Of a stretch of DNA of 35,176 bases, positions 27,664 through 35,152 are shown piece by piece. The DNA comes from Nesterenkonia massiliensis (GTDB lineage: Bacteria > Actinomycetota > Actinomycetes > Actinomycetales > Micrococcaceae): NCBI RefSeq assembly GCF_000455245.1, contig NZ_HG005167.1, forward strand, positions 247,351 through 282,526. Direction: 5' to 3'. Made by a program: the position numbers and the translations under genes. Below the pieces are notes generated by a model. The model was given only the letters and a program-made list of their open reading frames with translations, did no database searches and was not told the origin of the DNA. Within the stretch, counting starts at the first letter, position 1. Each line of letters begins with the position of its first letter.

Positions 27664-28395
27664 ATGAAGATCCTGACCATCATCCCCACCTACAACGAGA
27701 TCGACGCGCTGCCGACCACTATTGATCGGCTTCGTGCAGCTGTGCCCCATTCTGATGTGCTCATCGTTGATGACAACAGTCCTGATGGCACTGGCGAGCT
27801 CGCTGAGGAGATGAGCGCTGCTGACTCGGCCATCCATGTGCTGCACCGCACCCAGAAGAATGGTCTCGGCGGCGCGTATATTGCTGGATTCGGCTGGGGG
27901 CTGGAGCGGGATTACGACGCCTTCGTTGAGCTGGATGCCGATGGTTCACATCAGCCTGAGCAGCTCCCGGACCTGCTCGCAAAGATCGACGAGGCAGATC
28001 TGGTGATCGGTTCGCGCTGGGTCTCTGGGGGATCGGTGGTGAACTGGCCGCTGCACCGCGAGGTGATCTCCCGGGCGGGCAGCTTCTACTCACGGACCAT
28101 GCTGGGATTGAAGGTGCGCGATATCACCGCCGGATTCCGAGTATTCCGACGCTCCACGCTCGAGGATATCGATCTGAACTCGATCGAATCAGTGGGCTAT
28201 GGATTCCAGGTGGATATGACGTTCCGCGTGGCTCGGCAGGGCAAGACCATCGCAGAGGTTCCCATCACCTTCGTGGAGCGCACCCTAGGTGAGTCCAAGA
28301 TGAGCGGCGGTATTGTGCTCGAGGCTATGACTAATGTCACCAAGTGGGGGCTGGCAGCACGCGCGGAGACTCTGCGCAAACGCTTCAGCGGATAA
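27664..28395 (+). CDS. ppm1: Polyprenol monophosphomannose synthase (dolichol-phosphate mannosyltransferase type)
   Basis: A 243-aa GT2 glycosyltransferase that moves mannose from GDP-mannose to polyprenyl phosphate. The product is the mannose donor for lipoglycans and for protein mannosylation in actinobacteria. Motifs are TIIPTYNE at the N-terminus, VDDNSPDGT, ELDADGSHQPEQLP (the metal-binding Asp-x-Asp), VIGSRWVSGGSV and AGFRVFRRSTLE. No N-acyltransferase domain is fused, so any lipoprotein acyltransferase partner is separate. The ATG at 27664 has TAACGT 7 nt upstream (leaderless type); two GTG codons just upstream are alternatives. It ends before a large hairpin. Confidence 0.92.
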   Translation: MKILTIIPTYNEIDALPTTIDRLRAAVPHSDVLIVDDNSPDGTGELAEEMSAADSAIHVLHRTQKNGLGGAYIAGFGWGLERDYDAFVELDADGSHQPEQLPDLLAKIDEADLVIGSRWVSGGSVVNWPLHREVISRAGSFYSRTMLGLKVRDITAGFRVFRRSTLEDIDLNSIESVGYGFQVDMTFRVARQGKTIAEVPITFVERTLGESKMSGGIVLEAMTNVTKWGLAARAETLRKRFSG

Positions 28396-28413
28396 CCAGA
28401 TATCAGCTGCAAC

Positions 28414-28461
28414 AGATATGGGTATGGCCTGAGGGGGAGTCCCCGGGCCATACCCATATCT
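28414..28461. terminator. Long perfect hairpin between ppm1 and rbpA
   Basis: AGATATGGGTATGGCC (28414-28429) and its exact reverse complement (28446-28461) form a 16-bp perfect stem, and the inner GGGG/CCCC can pair further. No T-run follows on either strand. Placed between convergent genes, it is best read as a bidirectional terminator or mRNA 3'-end stabiliser. Confidence 0.65.
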
Positions 28462-28506
28462 AGCGCTTGACCCAAAGCTAGTGGGCCGAACCCTGATCCT
28501 TGGCGA

Positions 28507-28848
28507 TCAGACCTTCTCGCCGCGACGTTCGCGCAGGATCTTCATACGGTCCTGAAGGATGTCCTCCAGCTCGTCCTTCGAGCGGCGCTCCAGCAACATG
28601 TCCCAGTGGGTTCGCACAGGCTTCTCGGGCTCCTCGTCAGGAGTATCACCTTCAGCCAGCACGCCTACCTTGCCTGAGGGAGCGGTCCAGGTCGGCGGAA
28701 TCTCAGCGTCGGCGGCAAAGATCACGCTTATCTTCTCGCCGTCCTCGCAGACGTATTCAACTGTCTGGCGAGGTGCCGGTTCCACACCCTGCTCGGTCTC
28801 CATGGACTGTGCGCCCAGGCGCATTCCGCGCAGACTGCGATCACTCAT
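28507..28848 (-). CDS. rbpA: RNA polymerase-binding protein RbpA
   Basis: A 113-aa actinobacterial transcription factor that binds RNA polymerase and the principal sigma factor and stabilises open promoter complexes. The central beta-barrel is YVCEDGEKISVIFAADAEIPPTW. The linker and sigma-interacting domain contain the hallmark RTHWDMLLERRSKDELEDIL near the C-terminus. The ATG at 28848 follows GGGAGGAAA; an upstream in-frame start at 28863 would add five residues. Only one Cys is visible, so no zinc site is expected. This gene marks the organism as an actinobacterium. Confidence 0.97.
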   Translation of the reverse strand: MSDRSLRGMRLGAQSMETEQGVEPAPRQTVEYVCEDGEKISVIFAADAEIPPTWTAPSGKVGVLAEGDTPDEEPEKPVRTHWDMLLERRSKDELEDILQDRMKILRERRGEKV

Positions 28849-28915
28849 CGGGTTTCCTCCCACATCATCAGGACAGACTCTTCACTCACTACAGAAGTCT
28901 CTTCGGCACTACAAC

Positions 28916-28953
28916 AGGGCAGCGGCTGTAGATTATTCCACAGCCGCTGCCCT
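28916..28953. terminator. Hairpin downstream of the nfeD-SPFH operon
   Basis: AGGGCAGCGGCTGT (28916-28929) pairs perfectly with its reverse complement at 28940-28953, a 14-bp stem with a 10-nt loop. On the minus strand it lies 22 bp after the SPFH stop and upstream of rbpA, and would separate the two units. As with the hairpin at 28414, there is no clear T-run. Confidence 0.65.
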
Positions 28954-28975
28954 TGGCGTTGAATAGGATCGCCGC

Positions 28976-30244
28976 TCAGCGGCTTTCGGAGCCCTGCTGA
29001 TCCGGACCATCCTGCGGATGGGGAGGGTTATTGCCGGTTTCAGAGTTCAGTGCGGTGTCTGCCTCGGGGGGAGCTGTCTGTGCTACCCGGCGCAGCGCCT
29101 CGGCGCTGTCCTCCTCCAGACCGGGAACCTTCCGGGAAGCCGCAGAGGCATTGCCGGGCTCGGCCTTGCGAGCCGCTTCCTCCAGGTCCTTGGAGGAGAC
29201 ATAGTGGGAGTGCTCATCGGTCACCGAGGTGGACCGTGCTGATTCAGCCAGATCTGCAATGGCGTCGGAGATGCCCGGCTTGGATTCCTTGCGCCGTTCA
29301 GCATGGCGCTGGGCGCGCTCGGCACGGATCTTCTCCTGAGTCTCGACTGCATCAGCTGGTCCTGCCGAGCTGCTGCCGCCGAATGCTCCGGAGAGGGACT
29401 TCAGGGCATCACCGAATTCACCGGGGATGAAGAACATCGTATTGGTTTCAGACTTGGCCATCTCCGGCAGCGTCTGCAGGTACTGGTAGGAGAGCAGCTC
29501 GGGGGAGGGCTCAGCAGCATGGACGGCGTTGAAGACCGTCTCAATGGCCTGCGCCTCTGCATTGGCGGCAAGAATGCGGGACTGAGCTTCACCCTCAGCC
29601 TTGAGGATCGCGGCCTGCCGGTCACCTTCAGCGTTGAGGATTGCGGACTGCTTATTGCCTTCCGCGGTCAGGATGGCAGCGCGGCGGTTACGCTCGGCGC
29701 GCATCTGCTGTTCCATGGAGTCCTGGATGCTGTGCGGCGGGTCGATAGCCTTCAGCTCCACACGTGCCACGCGAATACCCCAGCGGCCGGTGACTTTGTC
29801 CAGCTCACCACGCAGCATCGAGTTGATCTGATCTCGTGAGGTCAGCGCTTCTTCCAGGTTCATACCACCCACCACATTTCGCAGCGTGGTGGTGGTCAGC
29901 TGCTCGACAGCGACGATGTAGTTCTGGATCTCGTACGTCGCGGCCTTCGGATCAGTGATCTGGAAATAGACCACAGTGTCAATGGAGACCACCAGGTTGT
30001 CTTCGGTGATCACCGGCTGCGGGGGAAAGCTCACCACCTGTTCGCGCATATCCAGCATGGGCAGCAGCCGGTCGATAAAGGGCACCAGGATAGTCAGTCC
30101 CGGTCCCTGGGTGCGCTGGTATTTGCCCAGCCGTTCAATGATGCCGGCTCGGGCTTGCGGGATGATTCTCACGCTTTGGGCGAGGATCACCACCACAAAG
30201 GCCACGAGGGCCAGCAGTACGACGATGGTCACGATTTCTGGCAT
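28976..30244 (-). CDS. SPFH/Band 7 membrane protein (paraslipin/QmcA type)
   Basis: A 422-aa membrane-anchored scaffold protein. It has one N-terminal helix (about residues 4-25), then the SPFH domain (VRIIPQARAGIIERLGKYQRT, GPGLTILVPFID, REQVVSFPPQPVITEDN, TLRNVVGGMNLEEALTSRD). A helical region rich in Glu-Ala-Glu follows (RRAAILTAEGNKQSAIL, EGDRQAAILKAEGEAQ). The last 120 residues are low-complexity and charged, and are probably flexible. These proteins oligomerise at the membrane and are thought to organise microdomains or regulate proteases. The adjacent nfeD gene is the usual operon partner. Confidence 0.92.
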   Translation of the reverse strand: MPEIVTIVVLLALVAFVVVILAQSVRIIPQARAGIIERLGKYQRTQGPGLTILVPFIDRLLPMLDMREQVVSFPPQPVITEDNLVVSIDTVVYFQITDPKAATYEIQNYIVAVEQLTTTTLRNVVGGMNLEEALTSRDQINSMLRGELDKVTGRWGIRVARVELKAIDPPHSIQDSMEQQMRAERNRRAAILTAEGNKQSAILNAEGDRQAAILKAEGEAQSRILAANAEAQAIETVFNAVHAAEPSPELLSYQYLQTLPEMAKSETNTMFFIPGEFGDALKSLSGAFGGSSSAGPADAVETQEKIRAERAQRHAERRKESKPGISDAIADLAESARSTSVTDEHSHYVSSKDLEEAARKAEPGNASAASRKVPGLEEDSAEALRRVAQTAPPEADTALNSETGNNPPHPQDGPDQQGSESR

Positions 30245-30298
30245 GGTGTCCGTTCCTAGTCCTACGACGGGCTATCTGGGCTGAGGTGGAATGAGCAC

Positions 30299-30784
30299 TT
30301 AGGCTTCCTGGCCTTGCGGGTCGTTCCACTGAATACTGGGGGCCGGGCGGAGGTAGACGGTGGCGCCGTCTACGGAGTCCACGACGGCGGTCATGCCCGG
30401 TTCGATTCGGTACTCGCCAGCTGAGCGGGCGGTCCAGGTGTCGCCGTCGACCTCGGCCAGTCCGGACTGCGCTGTGACTGTTTCGATGGTCTGGGCTTCC
30501 ATCCCGGTCATCCGATCGACATTGGTCAGCTGGTCGTGCGGACCCTTCTTCAGATGCTTCAGGGCAATGGGGCGAACAGCACCGAGCATGAGCAGAGCGG
30601 TCACGGAACCTACTACCACCTGCAGCCACCCGGGACCTCCGGCCAGGGACACGGTCATGGCCGAGAGCGCTCCGGCGGCGAGCATGAGGAAAAGCAGATC
30701 CAGCATGAACACTTCGAGCACGAGCAGCACGAACGTCAGTGAGAGCCATGCGGCCCAGAGATTCTCGCCGAACCACTCGATCAT
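30299..30784 (-). CDS. NfeD-family membrane protein
   Basis: A 161-aa protein with helices at about residues 12-33, 35-50 and 52-75 and a C-terminal OB-fold-like beta domain (MTGMEAQTIETV, GDTWTARSAGEYRIEPGMTAVVDSVDGATVYLRP). NfeD proteins form an operon with SPFH proteins, as here (54 bp gap), and the OB domain probably contacts the partner. The ATG at 30784 has AAGGAGG about 9 nt upstream. TAGGGT on the minus strand (30837-30842) is a candidate -10 element. This short form lacks the Ser protease domain. Confidence 0.9.
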   Translation of the reverse strand: MIEWFGENLWAAWLSLTFVLLVLEVFMLDLLFLMLAAGALSAMTVSLAGGPGWLQVVVGSVTALLMLGAVRPIALKHLKKGPHDQLTNVDRMTGMEAQTIETVTAQSGLAEVDGDTWTARSAGEYRIEPGMTAVVDSVDGATVYLRPAPSIQWNDPQGQEA

Positions 30785-30890
30785 GCAGGTACGCCTCCTT
30801 GCAGCCTGATGCGGTCACATCTGGCCTGTGATCTCCACCCTATCCGCGCCCGGGGGAGAACGGAATAAGATAACAGCATCGATCCGCTGG

Positions 30891-31742
30891 TCAGGGCTGG
30901 TTCTGCCAGGTCAGAAGTTCGACGTCAACGCTAATAGTGGACACTGGATGCTGCTCAACGAGGCGGAGAAGCTCTGCCGAGTCCCTATGGTGGCCTGCTG
31001 GCCCCATGAAGATCAGATCAGCGGCCAGCTCCGGGCTGACCTGAGGGCTTGATGCCGCGATGTGAATAGTGATCGGTTCGCCAAAATGCGGTGCCATCTG
31101 CGCTATCAGCTGCTCGCGTTTATCCGCCTGCTGTCCAAGTAAGCCTGAGCCACGGAGTTCGTGGAGGTGTCCTGGGCGCGGGATCACCACGACGGCGCGG
31201 CCCTTCGGCGTCAGCACACGGCGGTATTCGGCCGGATTGCGCGGGGCGAAGACGTTGATGAGCAGATCTGTGCTGGAATACGCCAGCGGCAAGGGTTGCC
31301 AGAGGTCCCACGCCAGTGCGAGGCTTCGGGGGTGCTTCGCAGCTCGTTTCAGCCCCGCGGGGGAGAGGTCTACGGCAATTCCTCTGCTGGTGGGATGAGC
31401 GTCCAGCAGCTGGTGCAAGTAATGTCCGGTGCCGGCGCCGCAGTCCACGATGAGTGTCGGGTCAGCTGCGGCCGCGGAATCGCTCAGCGCCGCGGTCACC
31501 GTTGAGAAGATCCCGGCGTCCTGGACGCGTTCGCGTGCCATGATCATCTGTGCTGAGTCCGGGGTGAACTTCACGGCTTTTCCGGCCAACAAGTTGACAT
31601 AACCTTGTCGTGCTGCGTCGAAGCTGTGCCCAGTGGGGCAGTGCAAGCCGCGAAGTCGGGAGTCCTTGTAATCCACAACCAGCTGTTCTGCGCAGTGCGG
31701 GCATCGCACCGGCCACTGTTGTAACGGCCCCTGGTCAGTCAT
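30891..31742 (-). CDS. RlmA-type 23S rRNA (guanine-N1)-methyltransferase
   Basis: A 283-aa SAM-dependent methyltransferase. An N-terminal zinc-binding site is formed by Cys14, Cys17, Cys35 and His39 (RCPHC and HCPTGH), followed by FDAARQGYVNLL, characteristic of the RlmA/TlrB family. The SAM-binding motif is LIVDCGAGTGHYLHQL, and later FAPRNPAEYRRVL and GRAVVVIPRPGHLHEL fit the Rossmann core. RlmA members methylate G745 or G748 of 23S rRNA, and the TlrB branch gives tylosin resistance; which base is targeted here cannot be told. TACTGT 7 nt before the ATG suggests a leaderless mRNA. Confidence 0.88.
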   Translation of the reverse strand: MTDQGPLQQWPVRCPHCAEQLVVDYKDSRLRGLHCPTGHSFDAARQGYVNLLAGKAVKFTPDSAQMIMARERVQDAGIFSTVTAALSDSAAAADPTLIVDCGAGTGHYLHQLLDAHPTSRGIAVDLSPAGLKRAAKHPRSLALAWDLWQPLPLAYSSTDLLINVFAPRNPAEYRRVLTPKGRAVVVIPRPGHLHELRGSGLLGQQADKREQLIAQMAPHFGEPITIHIAASSPQVSPELAADLIFMGPAGHHRDSAELLRLVEQHPVSTISVDVELLTWQNQP

Positions 31743-32103
31743 GTCTCATACAGTATCGGTCGAAGTCTGCCGGTGTTCATGCGGCCTACAGTGTGATGGT
31801 ACGGCGCGACCCAGACTGTGGTGCTCTCAGTTCGGCACGCATCCGCAACTGACGGTCGTATTGGTTCCAACGCTGTTCCTGTCGATGGGTCCTGGCCCTG
31901 CGCAGTTCGGGTCACGGCATTCTGCGCCTTCTCCGCATCACTGTCACTCCGGTCTAATCCACCGATAATCTACATTATGTCAAGTAACACACCTGGAGGT
32001 TGGCGCAGCGGACCAGCCGGACTGGCGTCCTGCGGCACACTGACAACTTTGACCACCGCCCCGCCGTCCCCTTCCTCGTGGTAGAGCTATAGGCTTAAGT
32101 GAC
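31743..32103. other. Intergenic region between rlmA-like and DUF3054 genes
   Basis: This 361-bp stretch separates divergent genes. It holds the leftward -10 element TACTGT (minus strand, 31750-31755) and, on the right, a small dyad ATAAT-CTAC-ATTAT (31965-31978). A possible 35-codon ORF lies at 31977-32084, and TAGGCT (32090-32095) lies 8 nt before the DUF3054 start. Between 31780 and 31960 I see no recognisable gene, RNA or repeat. Confidence 0.5.
31977..32084 (+). CDS. Possible 35-aa small ORF upstream of DUF3054 gene
   Basis: ATG at 31977 opens a 35-codon frame (starts MSSNTPGGWRSGPAG) ending in TAG at 32082-32084, 19 bp before the DUF3054 start. GATAAT (31964-31969) lies 7 nt before the ATG, the spacing of a leaderless start as used by its neighbours. 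No homologue is recognised, and the composition (Ser, Thr, Pro, Gly) is not diagnostic. It could be a leader peptide, a small protein or chance. Confidence 0.25.
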   Translation: MSSNTPGGWRSGPAGLASCGTLTTLTTAPPSPSSW

Positions 32104-32505
32104 ATGAGCACAACTGAAAGATCTCTGGGTCCAGTACGGCATTCAGCGATCATCACCTTGGTTCTGTTGCTGCTGGATGCGGCCCTGGTGGTGCTGTTTG
32201 CCGTCGCTGGTAACCGCTCGCACAGCACGGGACTGAGCGTCTCCGATGTCGCAGGTACCGCTTGGCCGTTTCTTATAGGGCTCCTCCTCGGGTGGGCGCT
32301 CACCAGGAGTTGGCGCCAACCTTCGCGGCTGTGGCCCGAGGGCGTCGTCGTCGTACTCATCACCGTGGCACTTGGAATGACGCTGCGCGTACTGCTGACC
32401 GACGGTGGCGCTCCCCTGTCCTTTGTAGCAGTCGCCACAGGTTCCCTGGCACTGCTGCTGCTGGGCCGACGATTGGTGAGCAGTCAGATGCTCCGCCGAC
32501 GTTGA
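32104..32505 (+). CDS. DUF3054 membrane protein
   Basis: A 133-aa protein with four predicted helices (about residues 14-35, 48-68, 77-96 and 103-121) and the DUF3054 pattern: LDAALVVLFAVAGNRSH at the start, TAWPFLIGLLLGWAL in the middle, and WPEGVVVVLITVALGMTLRVLLTDGGAP. The function is unknown. Its basic C-terminus (MLRRR) should be cytosolic. TAGGCT 8 nt before the ATG suggests a leaderless mRNA. Confidence 0.88.
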   Translation: MSTTERSLGPVRHSAIITLVLLLLDAALVVLFAVAGNRSHSTGLSVSDVAGTAWPFLIGLLLGWALTRSWRQPSRLWPEGVVVVLITVALGMTLRVLLTDGGAPLSFVAVATGSLALLLLGRRLVSSQMLRRR

Positions 32506-32592
32506 GTCGACAGCCTCTCAGGCCCATAGGTGACCGGGGGTGATGACTGACGGATGCTTTGACCTCTCCCTCGGCTGATGTCCAGCAGGTCC

Positions 32593-32676
32593 TAAGGTGC
32601 GGCGGCCTACGGTGGGACACGTCCAGCTCATCCGACCCGATCCGGGTCGAGGCGCCGACCGTAGGAGGAAGTTAAC
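32593..32676 (+). promoter_or_regulatory. Alcohol dehydrogenase leader with nested inverted repeats over the ribosome-binding site
   Basis: A TAAGGT -10-like element lies at 32593-32598. CCTACGGT (32606-32613) is complementary to ACCGTAGG (32658-32665), whose last bases are the start of the Shine-Dalgarno AGGAGG (32663-32668) for the GTG at 32677. Between them lies a perfect palindrome, CGACCCG-ATC-CGGGTCG (32633-32649). If transcription starts near 32605, the mRNA could fold with its 5' end pairing over the ribosome-binding site. Alternatively the repeats are protein-binding sites. Confidence 0.4.
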
Positions 32677-33867
32677 GTGAAAGCTGTCACTTGGCAGGGC
32701 ACCCGCAAGGTATCTGTGGAGAACGTTCCGGACCCCACGCTGCAGCAGCCCAATGACGCGATTATTGAGGTGACGTCAACGGCCCTCTGCGGTTCGGACC
32801 TCCACCTCTATGAAGTGTTGGGGCCGTTTATGACCCCGGGCGATATTGTCGGCCATGAACCGATGGGCCGTGTTGTCGAGGTAGGTGCGGAGTCAAACCT
32901 CAACGTCGGAGACCGCGTGGTGATCCCTTTCCAGATTGCTTGCGGTAAGTGCTACTACTGCCGCAAGGGTTTGCAGACTCAGTGCGAAACGACCCAAGTG
33001 ACTGAGCAGGGCATGGGAGCCAAGCTCTTCGGCTACTCGCAGCTTTACGGCGCAGTGCCCGGCGGACAGGCACAATTTCTTCGTGTGCCCCATGCTGACT
33101 ACGGACCCATCAAAGTCGGCGACGAATTGCCTGACCACCGGTACCTATTCCTCTCGGACGTGCTTCCCACCGCTTGGCAGGCGGTGGCCTATGCGCAGGT
33201 CGAACCCGGGGATTCCGTTGCGGTGATAGGGCTGGGCCCGATCGGTCAGTTCGCCGCGCGTATTGCCAAGCATCTGGGAATGACCGTCTTCGCCATCGAG
33301 CCCGAGGCAGACCGCCGGGCGATGGCTGCCCGCCACGGCATCATCGTGCACGAACCCGGCGAGGAGTCCCTGACGGCCATTCGCGAGGCCACAGACGGCC
33401 GCGGCCCCGATGCGGTCATTGATGCCGTGGGCATGGAAGCTCATGGGGACGCGCAGTCAGCTCTCGGTAAATTCGCTCAGCTGACCGCGCAGTTCCTGCC
33501 GGAGAAGATCAGTCAGCCAATGATGGAGAATCTCTCCATGGACCGCTTGGCCGCTTTGTACGCCGCCATCGAGTTGGTCCGTCGTGGTGGGACCGTCTCG
33601 CTCAGCGGAGTCTACGGCGGCCAGGCTTCTCCCCTGCCGATGCTGACCCTCTTCGATAAGCAGATCAACGTCACGATGGGTCAGGCCAACGTCAAGCGTT
33701 GGGTGGATGACATCTTGCCGCTTGTGGAAGATGCCGCAGACCCACTGGGCATTGACGATTTTGTCACTCACCATCTGCCACTGAGTCAGGCTCCTGAGGC
33801 CTATGAGATGTTCCAGAAGAAACAGGACGGCTGCATCAAGGTGGTCTTTGATCCGCAGCGGGCCTGA
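32677..33867 (+). CDS. Zinc-dependent alcohol dehydrogenase (formaldehyde-dehydrogenase-like MDR family)
   Basis: A 396-aa medium-chain dehydrogenase. The catalytic zinc ligands are seen in ALCGSDLHLYE and GHEPMGRVVEVG. The structural zinc loop is CGKCYYCRKGLQTQC, four Cys. The NAD(P)-binding motif is VIGLGPIGQFAARIAKHLG. Its length and the 40-residue insert fit the glutathione-independent formaldehyde-dehydrogenase-like group, for which the real substrate is often unknown. The GTG at 32677 has AGGAGG 8 nt upstream. It is followed by an SDR and a small Rho-N protein, and the three may respond to stress. Confidence 0.92.
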   Translation: MKAVTWQGTRKVSVENVPDPTLQQPNDAIIEVTSTALCGSDLHLYEVLGPFMTPGDIVGHEPMGRVVEVGAESNLNVGDRVVIPFQIACGKCYYCRKGLQTQCETTQVTEQGMGAKLFGYSQLYGAVPGGQAQFLRVPHADYGPIKVGDELPDHRYLFLSDVLPTAWQAVAYAQVEPGDSVAVIGLGPIGQFAARIAKHLGMTVFAIEPEADRRAMAARHGIIVHEPGEESLTAIREATDGRGPDAVIDAVGMEAHGDAQSALGKFAQLTAQFLPEKISQPMMENLSMDRLAALYAAIELVRRGGTVSLSGVYGGQASPLPMLTLFDKQINVTMGQANVKRWVDDILPLVEDAADPLGIDDFVTHHLPLSQAPEAYEMFQKKQDGCIKVVFDPQRA

Positions 33868-33918
33868 GGTATACCCACTCGTCGACGCAACTCATCCCTG
33901 AGGAAGAAGGAGAACACG

Positions 33919-34809
33919 ATGACGACCGAAACCACCCAGGATCCCCGCGATAAGTACAAGAACGACGACTACCCCGCCCATGAGGATGTGGGGCAGCCCG
34001 GCCTCACCGACGAGACAAGCCCCTCCCCCGATCACGGCGAGGAATCCTATGTGGGCCATGGCCGGCTCGAGGGCATGAAGACTCTCATCACCGGTGGTGA
34101 CTCCGGTATCGGGCGCGCAGTGGCGATCGCCTTTGCCCGCGAAGGTTCTGATCTCGCCATTGTGTATCTGCCTGAGGAGGAAGAGGATGCCCAGGCCACA
34201 GCGGAGCTCGTCCGCGAGGCCGGCCGCAAGGTGGCCATCTACCCTCAGGACCTGCGCGAGGCGGGTGCTGCAGAGCGCATCGTGAGCAGCACACTCGAGG
34301 ATCTCGGCGGACTGGATGTAGTGATCCTCAATGCCGCCTACCAGAAGGCCCGTGAAGGCATCGCCGAGGTGGACATCGATGAGGTGAAGAAAGTCTTCGA
34401 TACCAACTTGGTGTCCCATATCGCTATAGCCCGCGAGGCCGTGCCGCACCTGCAGCCCGGGTCTTCCATCATCACCACCAGTTCGGTCCAGGCTGAAAAT
34501 CCCTCAGCTGCCCTGTTTGACTATGCCATGACGAAGGCTGCGCAGAAGGCATTCACCGAGGCTCTGGCCCAGGAACTGGGACCGAAGGGAATCCGCGTCA
34601 ATGCGGTGGCGCCCGGTCCCATCTGGACTCCGCTGATTCCGGCCACTGGGTTCCCGGAGGACAAAGTCAAGGAGTTTGGCACCGACACTCCCCTGGAACG
34701 TCCGGGCCAGCCCGCCGAGCTTGCCGGAGCCTACGTGTACCTGGCCAGTGAGGAAGCTTCCTACACCTCTGGCGCGGTCATTCCCGTGACCGGCGGTAAG
34801 CCCTTCTGA
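33919..34809 (+). CDS. SDR-family oxidoreductase (general-stress type, YghA/YhdF-like)
   Basis: A 296-aa short-chain dehydrogenase with a hydrophilic N-terminal extension of about 50 residues (DPRDKYKNDDYPAHEDVGQPG) typical of the stress-linked YghA/GSP39 group. The cofactor motif is TGGDSGIGRAVA and the NNAG-equivalent is LNAAYQ. Catalytic residues are Ser in TTSSVQAE and Tyr-x-x-x-Lys in YAMTK. It ends with the usual SGAVIPVTGG. The ATG at 33919 has AAGGAGA 6 nt upstream. The substrate is unknown. A spacing of 51 bp from the alcohol dehydrogenase suggests co-transcription. Confidence 0.92.
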   Translation: MTTETTQDPRDKYKNDDYPAHEDVGQPGLTDETSPSPDHGEESYVGHGRLEGMKTLITGGDSGIGRAVAIAFAREGSDLAIVYLPEEEEDAQATAELVREAGRKVAIYPQDLREAGAAERIVSSTLEDLGGLDVVILNAAYQKAREGIAEVDIDEVKKVFDTNLVSHIAIAREAVPHLQPGSSIITTSSVQAENPSAALFDYAMTKAAQKAFTEALAQELGPKGIRVNAVAPGPIWTPLIPATGFPEDKVKEFGTDTPLERPGQPAELAGAYVYLASEEASYTSGAVIPVTGGKPF

Positions 34810-34897
34810 GTAAGTCCCGACGGCGCGCCCAGGCGGGCAAGCCCCGCGGCACGATCTGGCACATACGTTCTCAGCAACGTTGAATGAAGGAGACTCC

Positions 34898-35152
34898 ATG
34901 GCTAACTCGGTGAAGGACGAGGAACTCTACGAAAAGCTGCGCGAAGAAGGCAACTCCAAGGAGAAGGCCGCTCGGATCGCTAACTCTGCAGCCAATGAAG
35001 GGCGGCAGAAGCAGGGCGAGAAGGGTGGTAGCGCAGAGAACTACGAGGATCGCACGGTGGATGAGCTTCAAGACCGCGCGAAGGAACTCGGTATCGAAGG
35101 GTACTCGCAGATGAATAAGGATGAGCTCATCGACGCTCTGCGTCATCACTGA
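34898..35152 (+). CDS. Small protein with Rho-termination-factor N-terminal (SAP-like) domain
   Basis: An 84-aa hydrophilic protein. Residues 1-48 are highly charged ([29 protein letters not shown]), as in the DUF7218-type stress proteins. Residues 50-84 form a Rho-N/SAP-like helix-extended-loop-helix ([33 protein letters not shown]). The ATG at 34898 follows AAGGAG; an in-frame TTG at 34880 is less likely. Such proteins often accompany general stress genes and may bind nucleic acid. The preceding SDR gene ends 88 bp upstream. Only 24 bp follow it in the window. Confidence 0.85.
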   Translation: MANSVKDEELYEKLREEGNSKEKAARIANSAANEGRQKQGEKGGSAENYEDRTVDELQDRAKELGIEGYSQMNKDELIDALRHH

